Source of the DNA: Luteococcus japonicus
GTDB lineage: Bacteria; Actinomycetota; Actinomycetes; Propionibacteriales; Propionibacteriaceae
Direction: 5' to 3'
Length of the DNA: 64,000 nt
Assembly: GCF_003752415.1 (NCBI RefSeq)
Contig: NZ_RKHG01000001.1
Span: 496,001-560,000, forward strand
In this document: piece after piece, positions 56,364-64,000 of the stretch
Layout: each line of letters begins with the position of its first letter
How positions within the stretch are numbered: the stretch's first letter is position 1
The notes under the pieces: model-generated
Told to the model about the DNA's origin: nothing
The model's database searches: none
What the model saw: the letters and a program-made list of their open reading frames with translations, nothing else
Translations under genes and position numbers: made by a program

Positions 56364-57551
56364 TCACACGCACCTCGGCGACGGTCCGAGCCGTGAGTGA
56401 GGCAGATCCGGGACTGCTTCAGTTCTGCCCGCTGGCACCGTCGTCGGTGCCGCAGCAGGTCTCATCATCAGGTAGCCCGACTGCAGAGCCCGGTCAGCAC
56501 CTCGCACAGTCGCGCTACCCACCGCGGCCAGCTTCGCCAGCACTGGTTCCGGGACGGTCACGTTCGCTCGTCCCTCGAGGCGCTCGAGCTTGAGCCACTC
56601 CACTTGCAGCTGGGAACCGTTGGGCGGCAGTGCGGCCGCCAGCATCGGCGCGACCAGCTCCGCGGGCGCCTTCAACGAACCGGGGTGAACGGGCTGGTTG
56701 CTGACGGCGGCGGCATGCCTCGTCAGGCTCAGGGCGGTGACCGCAGCATCCCAGGACCGCGACCCCTCTCCACCAGCGGGCACGTCACGGCTGGCGCGCA
56801 TGAGCCGCGTGGTGGCAGCCATCAGCTCCGGGTCGACCCGCTCCCCCGGCGACATCAGCTTGGCCCACTGCCGATGAAGCTCACCCCACGCCCGCAAGCT
56901 CCTGGCCAGCGCCGGCTTGATCGCGTCGCGGTAGTCCACAAGAGCTTCAGTCTTCCGGGTCGCCTGGACTTGGGCGATCGCGTCCACCGCGACCAGTACC
57001 GAGCCCGCGGCCCGGGCCGTCACCAACTGCGTCATCACCGACGGCCGCAGCGCACTGCGATCCACAGCACGCGCCCACTCCATCACCGCCGCGCCGAACT
57101 CACTGCCCAGATCGGAACGATGCTGGCCCGGTGCCTGGCCATGCAGGGCCGCATCCAGGCCCAGCTCGACCGCCCGTACCGCCCCCAGCACTTCACCGTC
57201 CCCCGCCCTGGCAGACACCCCCGAGGTGGCGTGAGCCGCCAAGTACGCGACATGCAGCAGCTCACGCTCCACACCAGGCCCGGGCTGAATCTGACCGATG
57301 GCATCCGCCACGGCCACCATCGCCGGCGCCGGCGCCTCTGTCTTCCAGGAACGCGACTGCAGCACGTGGGTCAGCGCCGACGCCGACACCTCCAGGATCG
57401 ACGCAACACGATCCGCGTCCTGGCGGGTTCGCTGGCTGGCAGCGTCGACGACGTAGGCCAAGCCCATCACCGATGCCGCCAGCTCTCCGGGATCGTCGAT
57501 GAGGAGGCGACGGGCCAGCCGGTCTGCCTCCGACGGCCTCAGCGCAGACAC
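56364..57551 (-). CDS. Unknown mobile-element protein, helical, 395 residues
   Basis: From a GTG that overlaps the upstream stop by 13 bases. Almost entirely helical and Ala-rich: RPSEADRLARRLLIDDPGEL, DAIGQIQPGPGVERELLHVA, LRAWGELHRQWAKLMSPGER and LMRASRDVPAGGEGSRSWDA. No catalytic motif, membrane segment or signal peptide. It is the distal gene of a three-gene minus-strand set that is divergent from the relaxase, so a role in transfer or element maintenance is reasonable but unproved. Confidence 0.6.
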   Translation of the reverse strand: MSALRPSEADRLARRLLIDDPGELAASVMGLAYVVDAASQRTRQDADRVASILEVSASALTHVLQSRSWKTEAPAPAMVAVADAIGQIQPGPGVERELLHVAYLAAHATSGVSARAGDGEVLGAVRAVELGLDAALHGQAPGQHRSDLGSEFGAAVMEWARAVDRSALRPSVMTQLVTARAAGSVLVAVDAIAQVQATRKTEALVDYRDAIKPALARSLRAWGELHRQWAKLMSPGERVDPELMAATTRLMRASRDVPAGGEGSRSWDAAVTALSLTRHAAAVSNQPVHPGSLKAPAELVAPMLAAALPPNGSQLQVEWLKLERLEGRANVTVPEPVLAKLAAVGSATVRGADRALQSGYLMMRPAAAPTTVPAGRTEAVPDLPHSRLGPSPRCV

Positions 57552-57874
57552 CGGTACTCCCCGACCAGATCGCACACCAGCGCGACCACCGCACTCGTCC
57601 CCATGGGATAGGCGCCGATCGCCAACCGACGCAGCTCCCGCTCGACCTCCTCCAACACCGCCAGGACGCCGGGCTGCTCGACCTCCACCGGGACGGGCAC
57701 CACGTCGGGCTCCAACAGTCCGGTGGCGGACCACAGCGCCTCGCTCACCGCCGTGTCGCGCTGGAACGCGGCCAGCTCCTCCAGATCCCATGTCGCCAAC
57801 CGGGAACGCTCCGCCGCGATCATCAACAACCCGACCACGCGTTCCAGGCTCCGCATGCCTCCAACTGTTGCCAT
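57539..57874 (-). CDS. Unknown mobile-element protein, 111 residues
   Basis: MATVGGMRSLERVVGLLMIA start chosen; another in-frame start lies eight codons upstream. Residues LEELAAFQRDTAVSEALWSA and LAVLEEVERELRRLAIGAYP are helical. Its stop lies inside the start of the 395-residue gene, so the two are coupled. No family recognised. Confidence 0.55.
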   Translation of the reverse strand: MATVGGMRSLERVVGLLMIAAERSRLATWDLEELAAFQRDTAVSEALWSATGLLEPDVVPVPVEVEQPGVLAVLEEVERELRRLAIGAYPMGTSAVVALVCDLVGEYRCLR

Positions 57875-57964
57875 CACACCCGCCTTATGCCCGGCCACCC
57901 TGGCCGCTCACAGGCACAACCTGCCCTGCGACCCCGGTGCTCGCGAAAGCCCCGTCCCCAGGCG

Positions 57965-58273
57965 CTAATGGTCATCTCTGGTGGGAACCGTGAGGCGTCG
58001 AAGTCGGCCGAGCTCACGGACGCTGAGCCCGCCAGCGCACCACTCCGCCACCTGCGTGGCTGTCAGCCCGTGGACGGTGACCATCTCCTCGATCAAAGCG
58101 CCGGCGCGCGCCTCCGCATCTGCCAGCGCCTTGGCTCCGGTGCGTAGCTCCACCTGGACGCGCACGGCCAGATCCGTCACAGCCGACTCCCGTTCCCGCT
58201 GCTGCTGCAACCGCGCCACCCGAGCCTCATGAATCGCTCGCCTCGCAGCCACCCGTTCCTGCTGACGTCCCAT
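57965..58273 (-). CDS. Small coiled-coil protein divergent from the relaxase
   Basis: 102 residues from the ATG at MGRQQERVAARR. A long charged helix (HEARVARLQQQRERESAVTD) is followed by VHGLTATQVAEWCAGGLSVR, which resembles a helix-turn-helix-like C-terminal module. Position beside the relaxase and the DNA-binding look suggest a relaxosome accessory or regulator, by inference only. Confidence 0.55.
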   Translation of the reverse strand: MGRQQERVAARRAIHEARVARLQQQRERESAVTDLAVRVQVELRTGAKALADAEARAGALIEEMVTVHGLTATQVAEWCAGGLSVRELGRLRRLTVPTRDDH

Positions 58274-58630
58274 CGACCTTCGCCCCTTCCGAACCACCCC
58301 GACGAAGACCCAAGCGAACGCGACGCCCCCGGTGCCCACCAGCCGCCAGAACGAACCCCCGGAGAAACACGAGCCCATCAAGCGCCACACACCTCTTGCA
58401 CTCAGGGCCAGGAAGTGCCGTTCGGGGAGGCCCTCCAGCCGGAGGTTGACGCCGCTTTCGAACTCGAGGTTGGGGCCTTTGTCGCCTAACCGAGGTCTTG
58501 GTTGTCCCGATGTCCCAGACGGCACTGGCAGATGGGGTGACGCGAGCCAACGTCCGTGACTCGGCGCGATCTGCCTTCGTTCGTGATACTCGGCACCACG
58601 CCCCGACCCCTGGGTTGGGCAGTCGTGACC
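58274..58630. other. Divergent intergenic region, candidate transfer origin
   Basis: 357 bases between the small coiled-coil gene and the relaxase. MobF relaxases usually act at an oriT close to their gene. I see one small inverted repeat (CCTCC-AGCC-GGAGG, 58432-58445) but no definite nic site. An open frame precedes the relaxase ATG but adds residues that do not belong to the family. Confidence 0.4.
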
Positions 58631-61600
58631 ATGTCGCTGCACAAGCTGTCGGCCGGGTCTGGGTATGACTACCTGACCCGGCAGGTTGCTGTGCAGGATT
58701 CGACGGAGAAGGGCCATCAGGGCCTGACGACGTACTACTCCGAGCAGGGCGAAACCCCCGGCACCTGGGTCGGCCGGGGCTGCGAAGGTATCGGTGACAA
58801 CTTCGCCGGTTCCCAAGTGACAGCCGAGCAGATGCAGTTGTTGTTCGGTGCCGGGCAGCACCCGCTGGGGCACGAGCGAGCCGCCAAGCTGGGGGCTGAT
58901 GCGTCGGAACGTGACCTGCTGGCGTCCTACCGGTTGGGGGCGTCGTTCAAGGTGCCATCAGAGGTGTCGAACTTCCGCGTCGATGTGGCGCGTCGGGTGG
59001 CGGAGTGGAACACCAGCCACGGCCTGGAGGCGGATGCCCGGGTTCCGGGTGAGGTGCGGGCCGGGATCCGCAGCCAGGTGGCGGCCGAGTTCTTCGTCCG
59101 GGAGATGGGCCGCCCCCACTTCGATGCGCGGGAGCTGGCAGGTGCGGTGGCGCGGTACTCGCGGCCAGGGCGATCTGTGGTGTCCGGTTTCGACCTGACC
59201 TTCTCGCCGCCGAAGAGCGTGTCCACGTTGTGGGCGATCGCCGACCTCCCGACCGCGGCGATGGTCGAACGCGCCCACCACGACGCGGTGGCGGAGGCGC
59301 TGCGGTTCGTCGAGGATCATCTGCTCTACACCCGCGAGGGCGCGAAGGGGGTGCGGCAGGTCGACGTCGACGGCTTGGTCGGCGCCGCGTTCACCCACCG
59401 TGACTCTCGCGCCGGCGATCCCGACCTGCACACGCATGTGGCGGTGGCGAACAAGGTCCGCGCCACCGGGTCGGGCAAGTGGCTGGCGATCGACGCCCGG
59501 CTCCTCTACCAGGGCGTCGTCGCGGCATCCGAGACCTACAACACCACCCTCTACAAGCGCCTCGAAGCGCACGGGCTGCGGTTCGAGAACCGCGCCATGG
59601 GCGCAGGGAAACGTCCGGTGCGTGAAGTGGTCGGCGTGCCGGCCGAACTCAACGAGCGGTGGTCGTCACGGCGTCGAGCGATCGAACAGCGACGCGGTGA
59701 GCTCGCCTCAGCCTTTCAGGACGATCATGGACGGCCTCCGACAGTGGTGGAGGGATACGACCTGGCGCAGCGCGCCACGCTCGAGACCCAGGACGCCAAG
59801 CACGCGCCCCGCACCATCACCGAGCAACGCGCCGCGTGGCGGGCCGAGGCCATCGACATCCTCGGCAGCCCGCAAGCGATCACCCACGTGGTCCACTCCG
59901 CTCTCCACCCCGCCCAAGCGCAGGACTTGCCGGTGGCCGACAGTGGCTGGTTCGACGCCGCCACCGCACGGGTGGTGGCGGCGATGGAGCGACGCGGCGC
60001 GACGTGGCGACGCACCGATGTGCGGGCCGAGGCCCAACGCCAGGTGCGCCTGACCGCCACTCCCAGCAGCACAGTCGATGCCGCCATCGACCTGCTCACC
60101 GCGATGGCCCTCGAAGCATCCGTCCCATTGGAGAAGCCCACCTTCGGGATCACTGAACCGCAGCCGTTGCGGCGGTCCGACGGGTCGAGCGTGTACACCG
60201 TCGCCGGATCAACCCTGTTCACCTCCCACCGCATCCTGCACGCCGAACAAGACATCCTTGCCCTCGCCGACACAGACGGCGGGACGTCGATGGCGCAGCC
60301 GGTGCTGGAGGCATCGTTGGCGATGTCAGCCGCCGAGCGGGGTTTCGCCCTCAACGCGGGCCAGGCGGCGCTGGTGGAGCAGCTGGCCACGTCGGGGCGT
60401 CTGGTGCAGCTCGCGATCGCGCCGGCCGGGTCGGGCAAGACCACCGCCATGCACGCCCTTGCCGCGGCGTGGGAGTCCTCCGGCCACACCGTCGTCGGCC
60501 TCGCCCCCTCCGCCGCAGCCGCGTCCCAACTGTCCACCGCGACCGGGCTGGAGGCCGACACCCTCGCCAAACTCGCCTGGGGCATCACCCACGACCAACT
60601 CCCCCACTGGGCCCAGACCATCACCACCGGGTCGATGGTCATCATCGACGAGGCCGGCATGGCCGACACCCTCACCCTGGCCACCGTCACCGGCTGGGCC
60701 ACCAGCCGCGGCGCCGTCGTCCGGCTCATCGGGGACGACCAACAGCTCGCCGCCATCGGCTCCGGCGGACTGCTGCGCGACATCCAAACACGACACGGCG
60801 CCGCCACCCTCGACGAACTGATGCGCTTCACCGACCCCGCCGAGGCCGCCGCCTCCCTCGCCCTGCGCCAAGGGGACACGGCCGCGATCGGGTTCTACCT
60901 CGACAACGACCGCGTCCACGTCGGCGACCTGGCCACCGTCACCGACAACGCCTTCACCACCTGGACCCACGACAAGGCCGCCGGCCGCGACGCGATCATG
61001 CTCGCCCCTACTCGCGACCTGGTCGCCGAACTCAACCACCGCGCCCAGACCCACCACCTCGGCCCCCACGCCACCGGCCCCAGCGCGGCGCTGGCTGACG
61101 GCAACCATGCCCGCATCGGCGACATCGTCATCACCCGTCGCAACGACCGCCGCCTGAGCACCAGCCGGACCGACTGGGTGAAGAATGGCGACCGCTGGCA
61201 CGTTATGGCGATCCATCCCGACGGCTCCCTGAGTGTGCAGCACCACCAATCCCGACGCCGTGTCACCGTCCCGGCCGATTACGTCATCGCCGCCGTCGAG
61301 CTGGGCTATGCCACCACCGTCCACGCTGCCCAGGGCATCTCCGCCGACGTCACCCACGGCATCGCCACCCCCGACGAGTCACGCCAGCAGCTCTACACCA
61401 TGCTTACCCGCGGCAAGCACGCCAACCACCTGTGGCTGCAGACCACCGGCGACGGCGACCCAGCGCTGCTCACCCAACCCGACGCCACCACGCCGCCCAC
61501 ACCCACCGACCTGCTCGAACAGATCCTCACCCGCGACGACGCCGCCCGCTCGGCAACCACCCAGCACGCCGACCACCACGACCCCGCCCGACTGCTCGCC

Positions 61601-63655
61601 GACGCCGTCGCCACCTACACCGACGGCATCACCACCGCCGCAGAACACCTCCTCGGCCCCCGGGCCGTCGCCACCATCGAGGCCCATGCCGAAACCCTCG
61701 AACCCGGCATCACCGACGAACCCGCCTGGCCCGCCCTGCGCAACCACCTCATCCTCATCGCCAGCAACGGCACCAACCCCCTCACCGCCCTGACCGCAGC
61801 CCACGCCCAACACGAGCTCGACGACGCCCGCGACAAGGCCGCCACCCTCGCCTGGCGCCTCGATCTCCGCCATCCCTTGACTGCGGGGCCGCTGCCATGG
61901 TTGCCCGGCATCCCCACCCGCGTGCACGACGACCCCGCGTGGGGCACCTGGGCGCAGCAACGCGCCATCCTCGTCGCCACTCTCGCCGACCAGGTCGCAC
62001 GGCTGCCGTTCCCGGACGCGACGTGGGCTGCCCTGCCCTGCACCGACGAGACCCGCCGTCAGCTCGCGATCTGGCGCGCCGCCAACGCCGTTCCCGACAC
62101 AGACCCACGCCCCACAGGGCCACGCCAGACCACCCGCCAAGCCACCCAGTACCAACGCGCCCTCGATCACGCCATCGACCAGAACGACCCCGCACTCGAG
62201 CGCTGGAAGCCCATCCTCGAGGTCATCGGAGAACGACTCACCCACGACCCCGCCCTGGTCCGACTCGCGCACCGCCTCGACGACCTGAGCGCCACCGGCC
62301 ACGACGTCCACGGCATCCTCGCCGACACCATCACCGTCAAACCCCTACCCGACGACCACCCCGCCGCAGCCCTGCTCTGGCGCCTCACCCGCACCACCAC
62401 ACCCGAAACCACCCAGAACACCGTCCCGACGATCGGGGAGGCGGCGGTGGAGCTGCCTGGTCCGGACGACCCCGTCACCCGGCTGGCGCTGCTCGGCATG
62501 GTCCGCAACGTCACCGGCCCCACCCCGCCCAGCGACGCCATGCTGCGCCACCAACTCGACCGCGCCGACGCCCTGGCCGACTCCCCCGTCCCGGCCGAAC
62601 GCCTCCACCAGGTCAACCAACTCGCCCAGAACTACTACGCCAGCCAGCTCCAGGGATCGTGGGCCCAGCCCTACCTCGCCGAACGCCTCGGCGTCGACCT
62701 CACCGGCCACCCCACCATCCAACCCGGACACGCCCCCGCCGGCTGGACCAACCTCGCCACCCACCTACGCCGCCACGGCGTCACCGACCTCGAAATGCTC
62801 ACCGCAGGCCTCGTCAAACCCGCCTCCACCGGCAACCTCATAGACCGCTTCCGCGACCGCCTCACCCTGCCCATCACCAACCACGACGGCTACATCCTCG
62901 GCTTCGTCGCCCGAGCCAACCCCACCCTGCCCGCCGACCAGGCCGGCCCCAAGTACCTCAACACCCCCACCACCCCCATCTACAGCAAGGGCGACCAGTT
63001 CTACGGCCACCCCCAACCCGGCAGCACCCCCGTCATCGTCGAAGGCCCCCTCGACGCCATCGCCATCACCCTCGCCACCGCCGGCCGCCACACCGGCCTC
63101 GCACCCCTCGGAACATCCCTCACCGACCACCAAGCCGCCCTCCTCGCCAACCAGGAGCGAGTCGTCCTGGCCACCGACAACGACCCCGCCGGAAACACCG
63201 CCGCCGACAAGGACCACTTCAAACTCGCCGTCCACCGCACCTACACCCTGCGCGCCGAACTCCCCGCAGGCAGCGACCCCGCCGAACTCCTCATCACCCA
63301 CGGACCTGCAGCCCTCACCCGATGCCTCGACAACGCGAAACCCACCACCGACCGACTCATCAACTCCGCAGACGACGACGCGGTGGATCAGGCGCTCTCC
63401 GCGATTGCTGCTGCCCACCCCAGCACGTGGCAGCAGGGCCTGGAAGGGCTCAGCCAGCAGACAAGGATCCCGGAGGAGCACCTGCAAGCGCGACTCGTCC
63501 CCTTGGTCCAGGCCTGGAACGACACTCCCCGAGCAGCGGCCGCAGACGCCACGGCACAGCAGAGAGGACATATTCAGAGGACGGCCATCAACGCACGTTA
63601 CCAGCGCGGCAGAGAAATCCCAAAGTGGCGGCCAACCACAGTTCCCCGTCGGTGA
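58631..63655 (+). CDS. traA: MobF relaxase fused to helicase and TOPRIM primase
   Basis: 1,674 residues from the ATG at MSLHKLSAGSGYDYL. Residues about 1-420 form a TrwC/TraI relaxase: an N-terminal Tyr cluster (YDYLTRQ, TTYYSEQG), SGFDLTFSPPKSVS and THRDSRAGDPDLHTHVAVAN with the metal-binding His triad. Residues about 590-980 are a RecD-like helicase: IAPAGSGKTTAMHALAAAW (Walker A), MVIIDEAGMADTLTL (Walker B) and YATTVHAAQGISADVTH. The last 350 residues resemble a DnaG core with TOPRIM: LGFVARANP, VIVEGPLDAIAITLATAG and VVLATDNDPAGNTAADK. It should nick oriT, unwind the strand and possibly prime it in the recipient. A hinge rich in Thr/Pro/His joins the parts. Confidence 0.93.
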   Translation: MSLHKLSAGSGYDYLTRQVAVQDSTEKGHQGLTTYYSEQGETPGTWVGRGCEGIGDNFAGSQVTAEQMQLLFGAGQHPLGHERAAKLGADASERDLLASYRLGASFKVPSEVSNFRVDVARRVAEWNTSHGLEADARVPGEVRAGIRSQVAAEFFVREMGRPHFDARELAGAVARYSRPGRSVVSGFDLTFSPPKSVSTLWAIADLPTAAMVERAHHDAVAEALRFVEDHLLYTREGAKGVRQVDVDGLVGAAFTHRDSRAGDPDLHTHVAVANKVRATGSGKWLAIDARLLYQGVVAASETYNTTLYKRLEAHGLRFENRAMGAGKRPVREVVGVPAELNERWSSRRRAIEQRRGELASAFQDDHGRPPTVVEGYDLAQRATLETQDAKHAPRTITEQRAAWRAEAIDILGSPQAITHVVHSALHPAQAQDLPVADSGWFDAATARVVAAMERRGATWRRTDVRAEAQRQVRLTATPSSTVDAAIDLLTAMALEASVPLEKPTFGITEPQPLRRSDGSSVYTVAGSTLFTSHRILHAEQDILALADTDGGTSMAQPVLEASLAMSAAERGFALNAGQAALVEQLATSGRLVQLAIAPAGSGKTTAMHALAAAWESSGHTVVGLAPSAAAASQLSTATGLEADTLAKLAWGITHDQLPHWAQTITTGSMVIIDEAGMADTLTLATVTGWATSRGAVVRLIGDDQQLAAIGSGGLLRDIQTRHGAATLDELMRFTDPAEAAASLALRQGDTAAIGFYLDNDRVHVGDLATVTDNAFTTWTHDKAAGRDAIMLAPTRDLVAELNHRAQTHHLGPHATGPSAALADGNHARIGDIVITRRNDRRLSTSRTDWVKNGDRWHVMAIHPDGSLSVQHHQSRRRVTVPADYVIAAVELGYATTVHAAQGISADVTHGIATPDESRQQLYTMLTRGKHANHLWLQTTGDGDPALLTQPDATTPPTPTDLLEQILTRDDAARSATTQHADHHDPARLLADAVATYTDGITTAAEHLLGPRAVATIEAHAETLEPGITDEPAWPALRNHLILIASNGTNPLTALTAAHAQHELDDARDKAATLAWRLDLRHPLTAGPLPWLPGIPTRVHDDPAWGTWAQQRAILVATLADQVARLPFPDATWAALPCTDETRRQLAIWRAANAVPDTDPRPTGPRQTTRQATQYQRALDHAIDQNDPALERWKPILEVIGERLTHDPALVRLAHRLDDLSATGHDVHGILADTITVKPLPDDHPAAALLWRLTRTTTPETTQNTVPTIGEAAVELPGPDDPVTRLALLGMVRNVTGPTPPSDAMLRHQLDRADALADSPVPAERLHQVNQLAQNYYASQLQGSWAQPYLAERLGVDLTGHPTIQPGHAPAGWTNLATHLRRHGVTDLEMLTAGLVKPASTGNLIDRFRDRLTLPITNHDGYILGFVARANPTLPADQAGPKYLNTPTTPIYSKGDQFYGHPQPGSTPVIVEGPLDAIAITLATAGRHTGLAPLGTSLTDHQAALLANQERVVLATDNDPAGNTAADKDHFKLAVHRTYTLRAELPAGSDPAELLITHGPAALTRCLDNAKPTTDRLINSADDDAVDQALSAIAAAHPSTWQQGLEGLSQQTRIPEEHLQARLVPLVQAWNDTPRAAAADATAQQRGHIQRTAINARYQRGREIPKWRPTTVPRR

Positions 63656-64000
63656 CAGCATCAAAGATGAACGGACATCTCCCTTCTGCCGGGGAGACGC
63701 GCCTCCGGGCGGGGTTCCGGAGCGGTGGTACCGCCTCAACAGCCAAGATCCCTCCCATGTCGATCCCCGCCGCGGGGTTGGTGCCGTCGAGCTTGACAGT
63801 CGCATTCACATCACCACGCAACCAGGTCAGGGCCAGCTCCGCCGTGATTGTGCCGTCTGCCGTGGTGCAGGTGATGGCCAGCCCATCCCCAGTCAACCCG
63901 GAAGACTGGGCCGTCACCTGCTGCTGGCCGACGATCTGCCCGTGCTCGTCCAGGCGATCCGCTCGGCAGCCGGGTGCTTGATCACATCGGCCCAAGCTCT
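63588..64000 (-). CDS. Unknown protein, C-terminal part (5' end outside window)
   Basis: The frame enters from the right edge and stops at 63588, overlapping the relaxase 3' end by 68 bases tail to tail. ADRLDEHGQIVGQQQVTAQ, LAITCTTADGTITAELALTW and VNATVKLDGTNPAAGIDMGG look like a beta-rich protein; the last 40 residues are weaker. Family not recognised. Confidence 0.5.
   Translation of the reverse strand, partial: SLGRCDQAPGCRADRLDEHGQIVGQQQVTAQSSGLTGDGLAITCTTADGTITAELALTWLRGDVNATVKLDGTNPAAGIDMGGILAVEAVPPLRNPARRRVSPAEGRCPFIFDAVTDGELWLAATLGFLCRAGNVR

Noticed and set aside
61432-63981. Plus-strand frame of about 850 codons overlapping the relaxase gene
   Set aside because: Extreme Arg/Pro/His composition, a frame-shifted shadow of the relaxase-helicase-primase gene.

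Overview
The window is high-GC actinobacterial chromosome and most resembles a Propionibacteriaceae member. The support is an rrn operon with actinobacterial 16S and 23S features and no spacer tRNA, RbpA beside a polyprenol-phosphate-mannose synthase and Lnt, malate:quinone oxidoreductase, the metX-metY pathway, and general gene content. The genus cannot be fixed from the sequence alone.

Layout. Bases 1-1,900 hold worn accessory DNA: the 3' end of a retron-like reverse transcriptase running off the left edge, a 21-bp direct repeat pair, and a broken metallo-beta-lactamase-fold gene. Bases 1,921-9,475 hold mqo and a complete rrn operon (16S-23S-5S, all minus strand) with tandem promoters and a strong terminator. 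Bases 9,475-41,330 are ordinary core chromosome. On the minus strand they carry a tightly coupled GH3 glucosidase / App1-type phosphatase / NUDIX-lipid kinase fusion / HhH glycosylase run, two lipoproteins, lpdA and phoA (with a candidate PHO box). Next come an XRE-MurA fusion, pdxY, a GDPD and rbpA (with a SigR-type promoter match). After these come fxsA-ppm-lnt-lrp, metY-metX-metW, a TetR regulator, an SPFH protein, a large secreted protein, trpB behind a tryptophan-rich leader peptide and attenuator, an acyl-CoA synthetase and a secreted SH3 protein.

Bases 41,350-48,360 are a scrapyard of partial genes around one intact GH4 glycosidase. They include an RtcB C-terminus, regulator fragments, a dimethylformamidase-like C-terminus, a 3'-truncated NERD-kinase resembling PglW of Pgl/BREX type 2 phage defence, an HhH-like protein and a PD-(D/E)XK nuclease-like protein. 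At about 48,368 a fragment matching the 3' end of a tRNA (probably tRNA-Pro), with a hairpin on its chromosomal side, marks an integration junction. To its right lies the left part of an integrative mobilisable or conjugative element that continues past base 64,000: a tyrosine integrase, a DUF3800-like protein, a small coupled ORF plus ArdC/ImmA-type protein, and a CmtR-CDF metal-resistance cassette sitting in the middle of a broken MFS gene. It then carries a CGNR regulator with two palindromic operators, small enzyme genes (one frameshifted), three unknown minus-strand genes, and a 1,674-residue MobF relaxase-helicase-TOPRIM primase fusion.

The main candidates for less-described biology are the tryptophan leader/attenuator in front of a trpB with no trpA beside it, the XRE-MurA and NUDIX-DAGK fusions, the relaxase-primase fusion, the PglW-remnant/HhH/nuclease cluster, and the retron-like RT fragment whose partner genes lie outside the window.
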